A stretch of 9,380 bases of DNA, taken from Nitrospinota bacterium. GTDB lineage: Bacteria > Nitrospinota > Nitrospinia > Nitrospinales > Nitrospinaceae. The stretch spans positions 1 through 9,380 of the forward strand of contig JAPUGN010000196.1 of the NCBI GenBank assembly GCA_027298165.1, written 5' to 3'. Positions 1 to 5,761 of this stretch are shown in pieces (the stretch's first letter is position 1; each line of letters opens with the position of its first letter). The notes under the pieces are model-generated. The model had not been told where the DNA came from and ran no database searches. It worked only from the letters and a program-made list of their open reading frames with translations. Made by a program: the position numbers and the translations under genes.

Positions 1-192
1 TCCTACGTCGCTACCGGCGAATCCCTCGACAAGGCTGGAGCCTATGCCATTCAGGGAAAGGGATCCTTTCTGGTCGAGTCCTGGGAAGGGTCTAAATCCA
101 ACATCATCGGTCTTCCACTGGAGGCCCTCACCAATCTTTTCCGGCAGGCTGAATTTCCGCTGCCACCCCAAACGGAACCCCAGGCCGACTAG
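1..192 (+). CDS. maf: Maf-family nucleoside triphosphate pyrophosphatase (3' end only)
   Basis: This is the last 63 codons of a gene that starts before the window; it ends with TAG. The peptide contains DKAGAYAIQGKGSFLVE followed by an NIIGLPLEAL segment, the conserved C-terminal block of Maf proteins. The family hydrolyses nucleoside triphosphates to monophosphates plus pyrophosphate in the cytoplasm, sanitising non-canonical or modified nucleotides. The DKAGAYxIQG form is that of the YhdE-type dTTP/UTP pyrophosphatases, not the YceF-type, whose equivalent segment differs. Substrate preference is inferred from this fragment only. The C-terminal tail after the GLPL motif is short and Pro/Gln-rich. 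No SD-linked gene follows; a 240-base AT-rich gap separates it from the next gene, so it probably ends its transcription unit. Confidence 0.9.
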   Translation, partial: SYVATGESLDKAGAYAIQGKGSFLVESWEGSKSNIIGLPLEALTNLFRQAEFPLPPQTEPQAD

Positions 193-333
193 CGTTCAGT
201 GTGAAATTCCGTGTTTACGCTCGGGTTTTCAGGAATGTCCTTTCTCATTGTATATCCTCTTTTTGTCGCGCATCGGCAGCCCGGACAGAAAGAAAATACT
301 TGACAAACTGCGCTTTACTCTTCTTTGAAAAAA

Positions 334-352
334 CAAAAATTTCCAATTTTTG
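334..352. other. AT-rich perfect inverted repeat in the 193-431 gap
   Basis: CAAAAATT, a TCC loop and AATTTTTG form an 8-base-pair perfect palindrome inside a strongly AT-rich stretch (about 290-430) that contrasts with the GC-rich genes around it. It lies upstream of the Cys-rich small gene. It could be an operator or a weak terminator for the Maf transcript. No other convincing element is visible in the 193-431 gap except weak promoter matches. Confidence 0.35.
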
Positions 353-353
353 C

Positions 354-381
354 TTGCAGAGTTTCTATTTTTATTCATACT
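354..381 (+). promoter_or_regulatory. Weak sigma70-like promoter candidate for the 432-1459 unit
   Basis: TTGCAG (354-359) and CATACT (376-381) are separated by 16 bases, matching four of six positions in each consensus box. The site lies in AT-rich DNA 50 bases before the small Cys-rich gene. A perfect TTGACA at 300-305 nearby lacks a good -10 box at the right spacing. The call rests on consensus matching only. Confidence 0.3.
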
Positions 382-431
382 AGGAACTATCTAGAATTAT
401 TGAGATTAATTTGTGACCATACGGCTCAAAT

Positions 432-656
432 ATGCAAGCAGCAGGAAATACAATCGAAATTCATGGCCTTTGCAACCGGTGCAGTGCGCCCATTTTTCTG
501 AATCGCTGCACGGACTGGTACGGCAATTCCGTCATCTCACTGAACTGCTGGAACGGCCATTACAAATGGATCGAATTTGAAAATATCGAAAAGGATATCC
601 ACATTGATCCCGAGACCCAACTGGTCACCTATATCGGCTTTTTCGATGCTCCATGA
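432..656 (+). CDS. Small Cys-rich putative metal-binding protein (74 aa)
   Basis: I do not recognise this protein as a named family. It has no signal peptide or membrane segment, so it is probably cytoplasmic. It shows CNRC at residues 14-17, then Cys26, Cys39 and His43 (CxxC-x8-C-x12-C-x3-H), a spacing compatible with a small zinc-ribbon or other metal knuckle. It is also rich in aromatic residues (WYGN, CWNGHYKWIEF). The C-terminal half is acidic. The only Met is the first residue, and no clear Shine-Dalgarno sequence precedes it. Its TGA stop overlaps the ATG of the next gene in an ATGA arrangement, which implies translational coupling with the exported FGE-fold protein. Reality of the gene is supported by the overlap and the ordered Cys pattern; function is unknown. 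Confidence 0.65.
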   Translation: MQAAGNTIEIHGLCNRCSAPIFLNRCTDWYGNSVISLNCWNGHYKWIEFENIEKDIHIDPETQLVTYIGFFDAP

Positions 657-1459
657 TTTCCGTCCCTGAACCCCTCTCCTTAAAAAAAATTCAATTCCAA
701 ATATTGTCCGGCTGTTTTGTTTTGTTTGCGGCATGGGTTGCCCCCGCGTGGGCGGTACCCAATCCCCCTCCCGGAATGGTGTACGTGCCCGAGGGTTATT
801 TTGAAATGGGCCTGTCTTCCAGCGATGCCGATGACCAGAAACCGATGCACTTCGTGTACACCTCGGCGTTTTTCATCGACAAGTATGAAGTCAGCAACGC
901 GGAGTACAAAAATTTCATGGACGCCACCAACCATCCCCAACCCAAATACTGGGACGATGAACGGTTCAATCAGCCCAACCAGCCGGTGGTGGGCGTCAGC
1001 TGGTTTGACGCCATGGCCTATTCCCGCTGGAAGGGCCGCCGATTGCCCACCGAGGCGGAATGGGAAAAGACCGCGCGGGGCAACGACGGACGTCCCTATC
1101 CCTGGGGAGCCCAGGACGCCAAGGGATCGAAACTCTATTTCGTCAACGTATACGGAATGGAGGACAAATACGAGTACACAGCGCCCGTCAATTATTACGC
1201 TTCCGGGGCCAGCCCCTTCGGCGCGCTCAATATGGCCGGCAATGTCTGGGAGTGGTGCCTCGACTGGTATGACAAGGATTATTACCGGGTCAGCCCGGAG
1301 CTGGATCCGGAGGGTTCCGAAGCGACGGGTATGAAGGTTCTGCGCGGCGGCTCCTGGGTCAATAACATCGACGGCGTTGGGGCCACCCAGCGGGCCCGCA
1401 ATACGCCCGATATGCAAAACAATATTTACGGATTCCGCACCGTCCTGCCCCTCCAATAA
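653..1459 (+). CDS. Exported formylglycine-generating-enzyme-fold (SUMF1/FGE-sulfatase) protein, probably non-catalytic
   Basis: The 268-residue product starts with a signal peptide ending near APAWA (residues 30-34), so it should act in the periplasm or outside. The rest is one FGE-sulfatase domain: MVYVPEGYFEMG (42-53), PVVGVSWFDAMAYSRW (111-126), RLPTEAEWEKTAR (130-142), NMAGNVWEWC (193-202), VLRGGSW (229-235) and a terminal GFR (260-262). In true FGE the catalytic cysteine pair lies between the GGS motif and the GFR motif; that segment here (236-259) has no Cys, and the only mature Cys is Cys202. It should therefore not make formylglycine by the known mechanism. A binding or scaffold role, or a variant activity, is an inference. 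Its ATG overlaps the stop of the preceding Cys-rich gene and has no clear SD of its own. A second paralogue lies at 7765-8484. Confidence 0.85.
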   Translation: MISVPEPLSLKKIQFQILSGCFVLFAAWVAPAWAVPNPPPGMVYVPEGYFEMGLSSSDADDQKPMHFVYTSAFFIDKYEVSNAEYKNFMDATNHPQPKYWDDERFNQPNQPVVGVSWFDAMAYSRWKGRRLPTEAEWEKTARGNDGRPYPWGAQDAKGSKLYFVNVYGMEDKYEYTAPVNYYASGASPFGALNMAGNVWEWCLDWYDKDYYRVSPELDPEGSEATGMKVLRGGSWVNNIDGVGATQRARNTPDMQNNIYGFRTVLPLQ

Positions 1460-1550
1460 AATCCCCCTCCACACAATGGGTCCTACTGAGTGCTTTGGCA
1501 AGTTCAAGACAGGCTCTGTCGAAGGAGGGGCCGGGGGGCCTATTCCTTTT

Positions 1551-1579
1551 GGTTTTCTCTGCGCCCTCTGTGGTGAAAA
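1551..1579 (-). repeat. Remnant of a dispersed CACCACAGAG...CAGAG-type intergenic repeat
   Basis: On the minus strand this reads TTTTCACCACAGAGGGCGCA followed by GAGAAAACC. Short GA-rich CACAGAG/GCAGAG units like this recur between genes in many bacterial genomes and are often mistranslated as small TEGAEK- or SPQRAQRK-like peptides; that is recollection, not a search result. It sits in the 1460-1732 gap. The same gap also holds short GC hairpins (GACAG GCT CTGTC at 1508-1520; GGCC GGGG GGCC at about 1528-1540) and the promoter of the next gene. A related remnant occurs at 6686-6710. Confidence 0.45.
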
Positions 1580-1640
1580 TTCGTCCTCGTTTGACAGCAT
1601 CGAGGTACTCACATTTGGAAATGTGCCCGGCCAAAACGGG

Positions 1641-1670
1641 TTGACATCCCCCCGCCCAAAGCTTTATGTT
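1641..1670 (+). promoter_or_regulatory. Sigma70-type promoter for the SurA/PpiC-like gene
   Basis: A perfect TTGACA (1641-1646) is followed after 18 bases by TATGTT (1665-1670, four of six to TATAAT). Transcription would begin near 1677 and give a leader of about 55 bases before the ATG at 1733. This placement argues against an upstream GTG at 1676 being the translation start. Confidence 0.55.
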
Positions 1671-1732
1671 AGCGGGTGAGACTCAACTCTCACAAACCCG
1701 ATCACCAGCCACCGAACCACAAGGATGCCTGC

Positions 1733-2734
1733 ATGAAACGTTTGAACCTCTTTAAGACCCTGTTTGTATTGATATTGATGCTGTTTTGGGCCGCCCTGTC
1801 GGAGTCTCCGGTGTGGGCGCATTCCGGCCACGATCACGCCGTGAAACCCACCATCGCCCTGCCCGAAGTCCTGGCGAAAGTGAATGGAGCCAATATTAAA
1901 AAATCGTCGATCTGGGCCGCCCTCACCCGGACGGTAAAACGCTACCAGAAACGGGGCATCCCACTGACGCAGGACCAGGAAAAAGTCGCCGCCAAAAAAT
2001 ACCTGCAGGACCAGATCAACCGCAATCTCCTGCTGGAACAAGCGAACCAGATGGGCATCCAGGTATCCGATTCGCTGGTCCAGGCGGAATTGGAATCGGT
2101 GAAGAAAAAATTCAGCTCGGAAAAAGAGTTTCAGGCGGAGTTGAAAAAACGCGAACTCACACTCGACCCCTACCGGCAGGAACTCAAGGACGATTTGTTG
2201 ATCGACGCGGTGTTGCGCCGGGAACTGGCTGAGGGGATAAACGTCACCGATGACCAGGTCGAAACCTATTTCAAGAAAAATTCCAACCGGTTTTCCAGTA
2301 CGGAACAACGCCGAGCCAGCGTCATTTTAATCAAGGCCGGGGCCAAAGGAGATCGGGAAGCACGGCAGACTCTGCGGAAAATCCTGGGCAGGTTGAAGAA
2401 AGGTGGCGACTTCGCGGAGCTGGCCCAATTGCACTCTCAGGATTCTCTCGCCAAACGCGGTGGGGATTTGGGATTCTTCACGAAGGACCGCATGTTCGGC
2501 CCTTTCGCCAAGCTCGCTTTCCAACTGAAGGTGGGGGAGGTCAGTGCAATCTTCCGAACGCAACATGGATTGCAGATTCTGAAGGTCACGGATAAAAAGG
2601 CCGCGGTGAACGGTTCTCTGGTAACCGAAAAGGAAAATATCCGCAAGTTGTTGCTGAACAGGGAAATCGACAGGAAGAAAAAACCGTATCTGGAAACCTT
2701 GAGGAAAAAGGCCAAAATTAAAATATACTTCTAG
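1733..2734 (+). CDS. Periplasmic SurA/PpiC-like peptidyl-prolyl cis-trans isomerase (chaperone)
   Basis: The 333-residue product has a signal peptide (MKRLNLFK, a hydrophobic core, cleavage near ESPVWA at 29), a SurA-N-like helical chaperone region (about 44-175) and one parvulin/rotamase domain (about 194-287) with RRASVILIKA, GGDFAELAQLHSQD, GGDLGFFTKDRMFGPFAKLAF, VGEVS and THGL-like QHGLQILKV motifs. Such proteins catalyse prolyl isomerisation and hold unfolded envelope proteins, typically outer-membrane proteins. A basic C-terminal tail follows. I chose ATG 1733 because AAGGA lies about 7 bases upstream and the signal peptide begins there; the in-frame GTG at 1676 would add a non-signal-like extension and coincides with the predicted transcription start. 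The predicted mature N-terminus reads HSGHDH, an unusual metal-ligand-rich start. One parvulin domain instead of two makes it PpiC/PrsA-like rather than E. coli SurA-like. An intrinsic terminator follows the stop. Confidence 0.88.
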   Translation: MKRLNLFKTLFVLILMLFWAALSESPVWAHSGHDHAVKPTIALPEVLAKVNGANIKKSSIWAALTRTVKRYQKRGIPLTQDQEKVAAKKYLQDQINRNLLLEQANQMGIQVSDSLVQAELESVKKKFSSEKEFQAELKKRELTLDPYRQELKDDLLIDAVLRRELAEGINVTDDQVETYFKKNSNRFSSTEQRRASVILIKAGAKGDREARQTLRKILGRLKKGGDFAELAQLHSQDSLAKRGGDLGFFTKDRMFGPFAKLAFQLKVGEVSAIFRTQHGLQILKVTDKKAAVNGSLVTEKENIRKLLLNREIDRKKKPYLETLRKKAKIKIYF

Positions 2735-2736
2735 AA

Positions 2737-2773
2737 AATCCGGGAGCCGGAGAGATCCGCCGGATTATTTTTT
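2737..2773 (+). terminator. Intrinsic terminator after the isomerase gene
   Basis: AATCCGG (2737-2743) pairs with CCGGATT (2760-2766) around a 16-base loop, immediately followed by ATTTTTT (2767-2773). It starts 2 bases after the TAG stop. It overlaps the last codon of the convergent minus-strand gene. Read on the minus strand the same stem is followed by only a short T run, so it may work weakly in that direction too. Confidence 0.65.
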
Positions 2774-2950
2774 GGCCTTCTTGCCTTTGTCTTTACCGGC
2801 GCCGACTTCGTTCAGTTTGCGTTTGACGATTTTTCCCTTGTCCCGCTCGAAGTCCACCTTCAGATGAACGGAATTGGGAAACAGTTTGGCGACCACGCCT
2901 TCCTTCTTCTTACCGGCGAAATCGAATTTGATGGTATCTCCTACTTTCAC
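2765..2950 (-). CDS. Small Lys-rich, probably SH3/KOW-like protein (61 aa)
   Basis: The product reads from KVGDTIKFDFAGKKKEG to VHLKVDFERDKGKIVKRKL and ends in a strongly basic tail (GKDKGKKAKK). The alternating short strands with a GDxIKFxxxGKxxEGVV pattern resemble small beta-barrel (SH3/KOW-like) nucleic-acid-binding proteins; I do not recognise a named family. The basic tail makes RNA or DNA binding plausible, by inference. Start choice: a very strong GGAGGTG (2963-2957) lies 6 bases before the GTG at 2950. The in-frame GTG at 2959 sits inside that SD and is unlikely, so the protein is 61 rather than 64 residues. It converges on the isomerase gene and diverges from priA. A promoter-like TTGACA-17-TAGTCT and a terminator-like hairpin in the leader suggest regulated or attenuated expression. 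Confidence 0.75.
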   Translation of the reverse strand: MKVGDTIKFDFAGKKKEGVVAKLFPNSVHLKVDFERDKGKIVKRKLNEVGAGKDKGKKAKK

Positions 2951-2970
2951 AATGCGCACCTCCGTATCAG

Positions 2971-3008
2971 ATCAAAAAGAAATCCCCACTAAATACCGGC
3001 ATGGGGAT
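2971..3008 (-). promoter_or_regulatory. Terminator-like hairpin in the leader of the Lys-rich gene (attenuator candidate)
   Basis: On the minus strand ATCCCCA (3008-3002) pairs with TGGGGAT (2988-2982) in a 7-base-pair stem with a 13-base loop, directly followed by TTCTTTTTGAT (2981-2971). Then comes the GGAGGTG ribosome site of the gene starting at 2950. An additional CCCCA copy on the same strand (3015-3011) could compete for the same 3' arm. The layout promoter, hairpin plus T-rich tail, SD, start codon is that of transcription attenuation or a small leader regulator. No known riboswitch is recognised. Confidence 0.45.
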
Positions 3009-3024
3009 CGTGGGGAGAATGAAG

Positions 3025-3053
3025 AGACTAGTGGAATTGCCCGCCCCTGTCAA
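3025..3053 (-). promoter_or_regulatory. Sigma70-type promoter for the Lys-rich small gene
   Basis: On the minus strand a perfect TTGACA (3053-3048) is followed after 17 bases by TAGTCT (3030-3025, four of six to consensus). Transcription would begin near 3018, giving a leader of about 68 bases that contains the terminator-like hairpin. The TTGACA lies in a stretch of about 10 bases present in this copy of the local repeat but not in the copy near 8850. Confidence 0.5.
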
Positions 3054-3150
3054 CCCCCTACCGGGGGAGGGAACTGGCTATCTGTTACAGGCAACCGATG
3101 CTCTTCGGGCGCAATTCAGGGTTTTAAAATTATCTGTGGCGATTCGCCAC
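3038..3150. repeat. Dispersed intergenic repeat, copy 1
   Basis: This copy fills much of the divergent gap between the Lys-rich gene and priA. It begins TGCCCGCCCC, contains the hairpin CCCCC TACC GGGGG and then GAGGGAACTGGCTA (together a 27-base block, 3054-3080, identical to 8853-8879). It continues through GCGCAATTCAG (about 3109-3119) and AAATTATC, and ends in the perfect hairpin GTGGCG ATT CGCCAC (3136-3150). The same order of blocks is found at 8847-9022. It looks like a REP/MITE-like non-coding element; no open reading frame is carried. Confidence 0.7.
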
Positions 3151-3172
3151 CCGGGTAGGAGTCTGATACAAT
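3144..3172 (+). promoter_or_regulatory. Extended -10 promoter for priA
   Basis: TGATACAAT (3164-3172) contains an extended -10 (TGn then TACAAT, five of six). TCGCCA (3144-3149, four of six) lies 17 bases upstream as a possible -35, inside the right arm of the repeat's terminal hairpin. Transcription would start about 15 bases before the priA ATG. Confidence 0.5.
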
Positions 3173-3193
3173 CCGCCTGAAAGGTGAATCCCC

Positions 3194-5707
3194 ATGACCC
3201 CTCCAACCGTCGCCCGACAGAATTCTTTACCCTCGGAAGAGATGCCCCAAGCGCCTGCCTATGCCCAAGTTGTGTTCAACCTTCCACTCAAAGAGGCGTT
3301 CACCTATGGCATTCCGAAAGAGTTTCAGGGACAGGTCCGTATTGGAACACGCGTGCGCGCGCCGTTCGGTCCCCGCAGAATCACCGGCACCGTCGTCGGC
3401 CTGACCGATTCCTTCGAAGAGGGATTTGAACTCAAGCTCATCGAAGATTTGCCCGACGGGGTGCCTGTCATTTCGGAGGAGTTGCTGGCGCTCACCCGGT
3501 GGGTGGCGGATTATTACAACGCGGGTTGGGGTGAAGTGATCAAAGCCGCGCTTCCCGGCGGCCTCGATGAAGACCATCACGAAATTTTTTATCTGACCGG
3601 CGCCGGCGAAACCGCTCTGGCCCAACGTTCTCTCCCCCCCAACGCACTCAAAATTTTGCTCGCCATCCAGAACAAAACCTCGCTCAATAAAAAACAGATT
3701 CAAAAAGCGCTCCACAAACAGTTCAGCGCCTATACTCTGGCGCAACTGGTAAAACAGGGGCACTTGTCCTCCGAGGTGCGCATCCATAAAAAATCCGTCG
3801 CCTACACCAACGACAAAAAAGCCTGCCTCACACTCGATAACCGAACGCCGGAAGATATCGAAAAACTTCTCAAGCGCAGTCCCAAACAACGCGAGCTGTT
3901 AGATTTTTTAACGGGACGCGAAGTCCTGATCTCCGAGCTCGCCAGACACATTCCCGGTTATTCCGCGCCGCTCCGCGAACTCAAGCGCAAGAGACTGGCC
4001 CAAACATTCGCCGTCAAACAGGAACGCGCGTCCATTCTGGAAACGGACCCCGAATGGAACCCGGAAGCGCCGCAGGTGTTCACCGATGAACAGCAAACGG
4101 TTTTCAACCCACTGGTCCAATCCATTACCGCGTCCGAGCACAAAACCTTCCTCCTGCACGGCGTCACCGGCAGCGGAAAAACCGAAGTGTACATGCGCGC
4201 CATCCAGAAGGCGCTCGACGCGGCCAAAACCGCCATCATGCTGGTGCCGGAAATCTCGCTGACGCCGCAAACCGTGAACCGCTTCCAGCGGCGCTTCGGA
4301 TCGAACGTCGCCATCCTCCACAGCGGCCTGACCGATATCGAGCGTTACCTGGAATGGAAAAAAATCCGCGAAGAGCAGGTCTCCATCGTGGTCGGCGCGC
4401 GGTCGGCGGTGTTCGCACCCTTCAAAAACCTGGGCGTGCTGATTATCGACGAAGAGCACGACACCTCCTACAAACAGGACAGCGTGCCGCGCTACCATGC
4501 ACGCGAAACAGCCATCGCGCGGGCGCAAGCCGCGGGCGCGGTGGTGATCCTCGGCTCCGCCACGCCCTCTCTGGAATCGTACCGCAAAGCCACGACGGGT
4601 GAGTACCACTACCTGACGCTGACGGAGCGGATCGGCGACCGCCTGCTGCCGGTGATCCGTATCGTCGACATGCGCCGGGAACGCGACGAAGCCAAAAACT
4701 ATTCCATCTTTTCAATTCCCCTGAAACAGGCAATGATCGACCGCCTCGAACAAAGAGAACAGATCTTTCTGTTTCTCAACCGGCGAGGCACGGCGAATTA
4801 TGTGGTGTGCCGCAAATGCGGATTCGTGTTCGACTGCCTCCGGTGTAGTGTGTCGCTCACATTCCACGGCAATTCAAAAACCCTGCGCTGTCATTACTGC
4901 GACTTCAACGCGCCCATGCCCAAGGCCTGTACCGAATGCGGCGGCGAGGTCATCCGCTTCAGCGGATTCGGCACGCAAAAACTGGAAGAGGAAACGCGGG
5001 CACTGTTCCCAAAGGCGCGCATCAAGCGGATGGACCGCGACACCATGCGCACTCGCGCCTCGTTCGAAAACGTTTATAAGGAAATGCGCGCCGGAGACAT
5101 CGATATTCTCATCGGCACGCAGATGATCACCAAAGGCCACCACTTTCCCAACGTAACACTGGTGGGGGTGGTGTACGCCGATTTGTCCCTGCATATTCCC
5201 GATTTCCGATCGAGCGAACGCACCTTTCAATTACTGACACAGGTGGCGGGCCGCGCCGGGCGCGGTAAGGTGCCGGGAACCGTCATCGTCCAGGCGCACA
5301 ACCCGGACCATTACGTGTTCGATTTCGTGACCCGGCACGATTACAACGGATTTTTTGCAAAGGAGATCGGCCTGCGCGAACAATTGAACTATCCGCCGTT
5401 TACCCGGCTGGTGGCGCTGGAAATTGAAAGTGAAACCGAGCCCGAAGGAGAACACGCCGTGAACCATCTCCAACAGGTGTTGTCGGAACCCGTCCGGCAA
5501 GCCCCCGGCATCGAACTACTGGGACCCTCCCGCGCCGCGCTGTACCGCATCAACAACCGCTTTCGATGGCACCTGATCCTGCGCTCTAAGGACACGGAGC
5601 GCCTTCAGTCACTGGTCGCCCAATGCCTCGCCAACCAGCAACTCCGGAAACTCGCTACCGGCAAAATCCGGATCACCGTCGACGTCGACCCGATGAATCT
5701 GCTTTAG
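3194..5707 (+). CDS. priA: Primosomal protein N', PriA helicase (replication restart)
   Basis: The 837-residue protein has the full PriA layout. It has an N-terminal 3'-DNA-binding domain (YAQVVFNLPLKEAFTYGIP, about 23-41), then a winged-helix region. The helicase core has Walker A GVTGSGKT (323-330), GARSAVFAPF, the DEEH box (419-422) and GSATPS. The zinc-binding insert has eight cysteines (539, 542, 548, 551, 566, 569, 579, 582) in four CxxC pairs. Late motifs are GTQMITKGHHFPNVTLVGV and QVAGRAGRG. PriA unwinds 3' to 5' at stalled forks and loads the primosome. It is about 100 residues longer than E. coli PriA, the extra length lying before Walker A, as in several non-gamma-proteobacterial PriAs. 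AAAGGTGA (about 3180-3187) supports ATG 3194; ATG 3242, after GGAAGAG, is a possible later start. All key residues are intact. Confidence 0.97.
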   Translation: MTPPTVARQNSLPSEEMPQAPAYAQVVFNLPLKEAFTYGIPKEFQGQVRIGTRVRAPFGPRRITGTVVGLTDSFEEGFELKLIEDLPDGVPVISEELLALTRWVADYYNAGWGEVIKAALPGGLDEDHHEIFYLTGAGETALAQRSLPPNALKILLAIQNKTSLNKKQIQKALHKQFSAYTLAQLVKQGHLSSEVRIHKKSVAYTNDKKACLTLDNRTPEDIEKLLKRSPKQRELLDFLTGREVLISELARHIPGYSAPLRELKRKRLAQTFAVKQERASILETDPEWNPEAPQVFTDEQQTVFNPLVQSITASEHKTFLLHGVTGSGKTEVYMRAIQKALDAAKTAIMLVPEISLTPQTVNRFQRRFGSNVAILHSGLTDIERYLEWKKIREEQVSIVVGARSAVFAPFKNLGVLIIDEEHDTSYKQDSVPRYHARETAIARAQAAGAVVILGSATPSLESYRKATTGEYHYLTLTERIGDRLLPVIRIVDMRRERDEAKNYSIFSIPLKQAMIDRLEQREQIFLFLNRRGTANYVVCRKCGFVFDCLRCSVSLTFHGNSKTLRCHYCDFNAPMPKACTECGGEVIRFSGFGTQKLEEETRALFPKARIKRMDRDTMRTRASFENVYKEMRAGDIDILIGTQMITKGHHFPNVTLVGVVYADLSLHIPDFRSSERTFQLLTQVAGRAGRGKVPGTVIVQAHNPDHYVFDFVTRHDYNGFFAKEIGLREQLNYPPFTRLVALEIESETEPEGEHAVNHLQQVLSEPVRQAPGIELLGPSRAALYRINNRFRWHLILRSKDTERLQSLVAQCLANQQLRKLATGKIRITVDVDPMNLL

Positions 5708-5761
5708 CCGCCCTCACCTCCATGTTACCCTGTGAAACCTTTTATCCAATGAAAGGTGGGT

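Noticed and set aside
191..229. Possible terminator after the Maf gene (AGCGT ... ACGCT then GGGTTTT).
   Set aside because: Only 5 base pairs with a 21-base loop and a short T run; too weak to call.
300..328. Perfect TTGACA at 300-305 as a promoter for the Cys-rich gene.
   Set aside because: At 16-18 bases spacing only TCTTTG, CTTTGA or TTTGAA is available, a poor -10 match.
653..1459. Calling the FGE-fold proteins true formylglycine-generating enzymes or sulfatase activators.
   Set aside because: Both lack the cysteine pair between the GGSW and GFR motifs, and no sulfatase is visible in the window.
680..1612. A 310-codon open frame on the minus strand opposite the first FGE-fold gene.
   Set aside because: It is antisense to a gene with clear family motifs, its sequence has no recognisable domain, and its first codons translate the repeat remnant at 1551-1579.
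1676..1732. Upstream GTG start for the isomerase gene.
   Set aside because: It coincides with the predicted transcription start, lacks an SD and would bury the signal peptide behind 19 polar residues.
3908..4609. Long minus-strand frames inside priA.
   Set aside because: priA is intact with all helicase and zinc motifs; the antisense frames show only biased composition.
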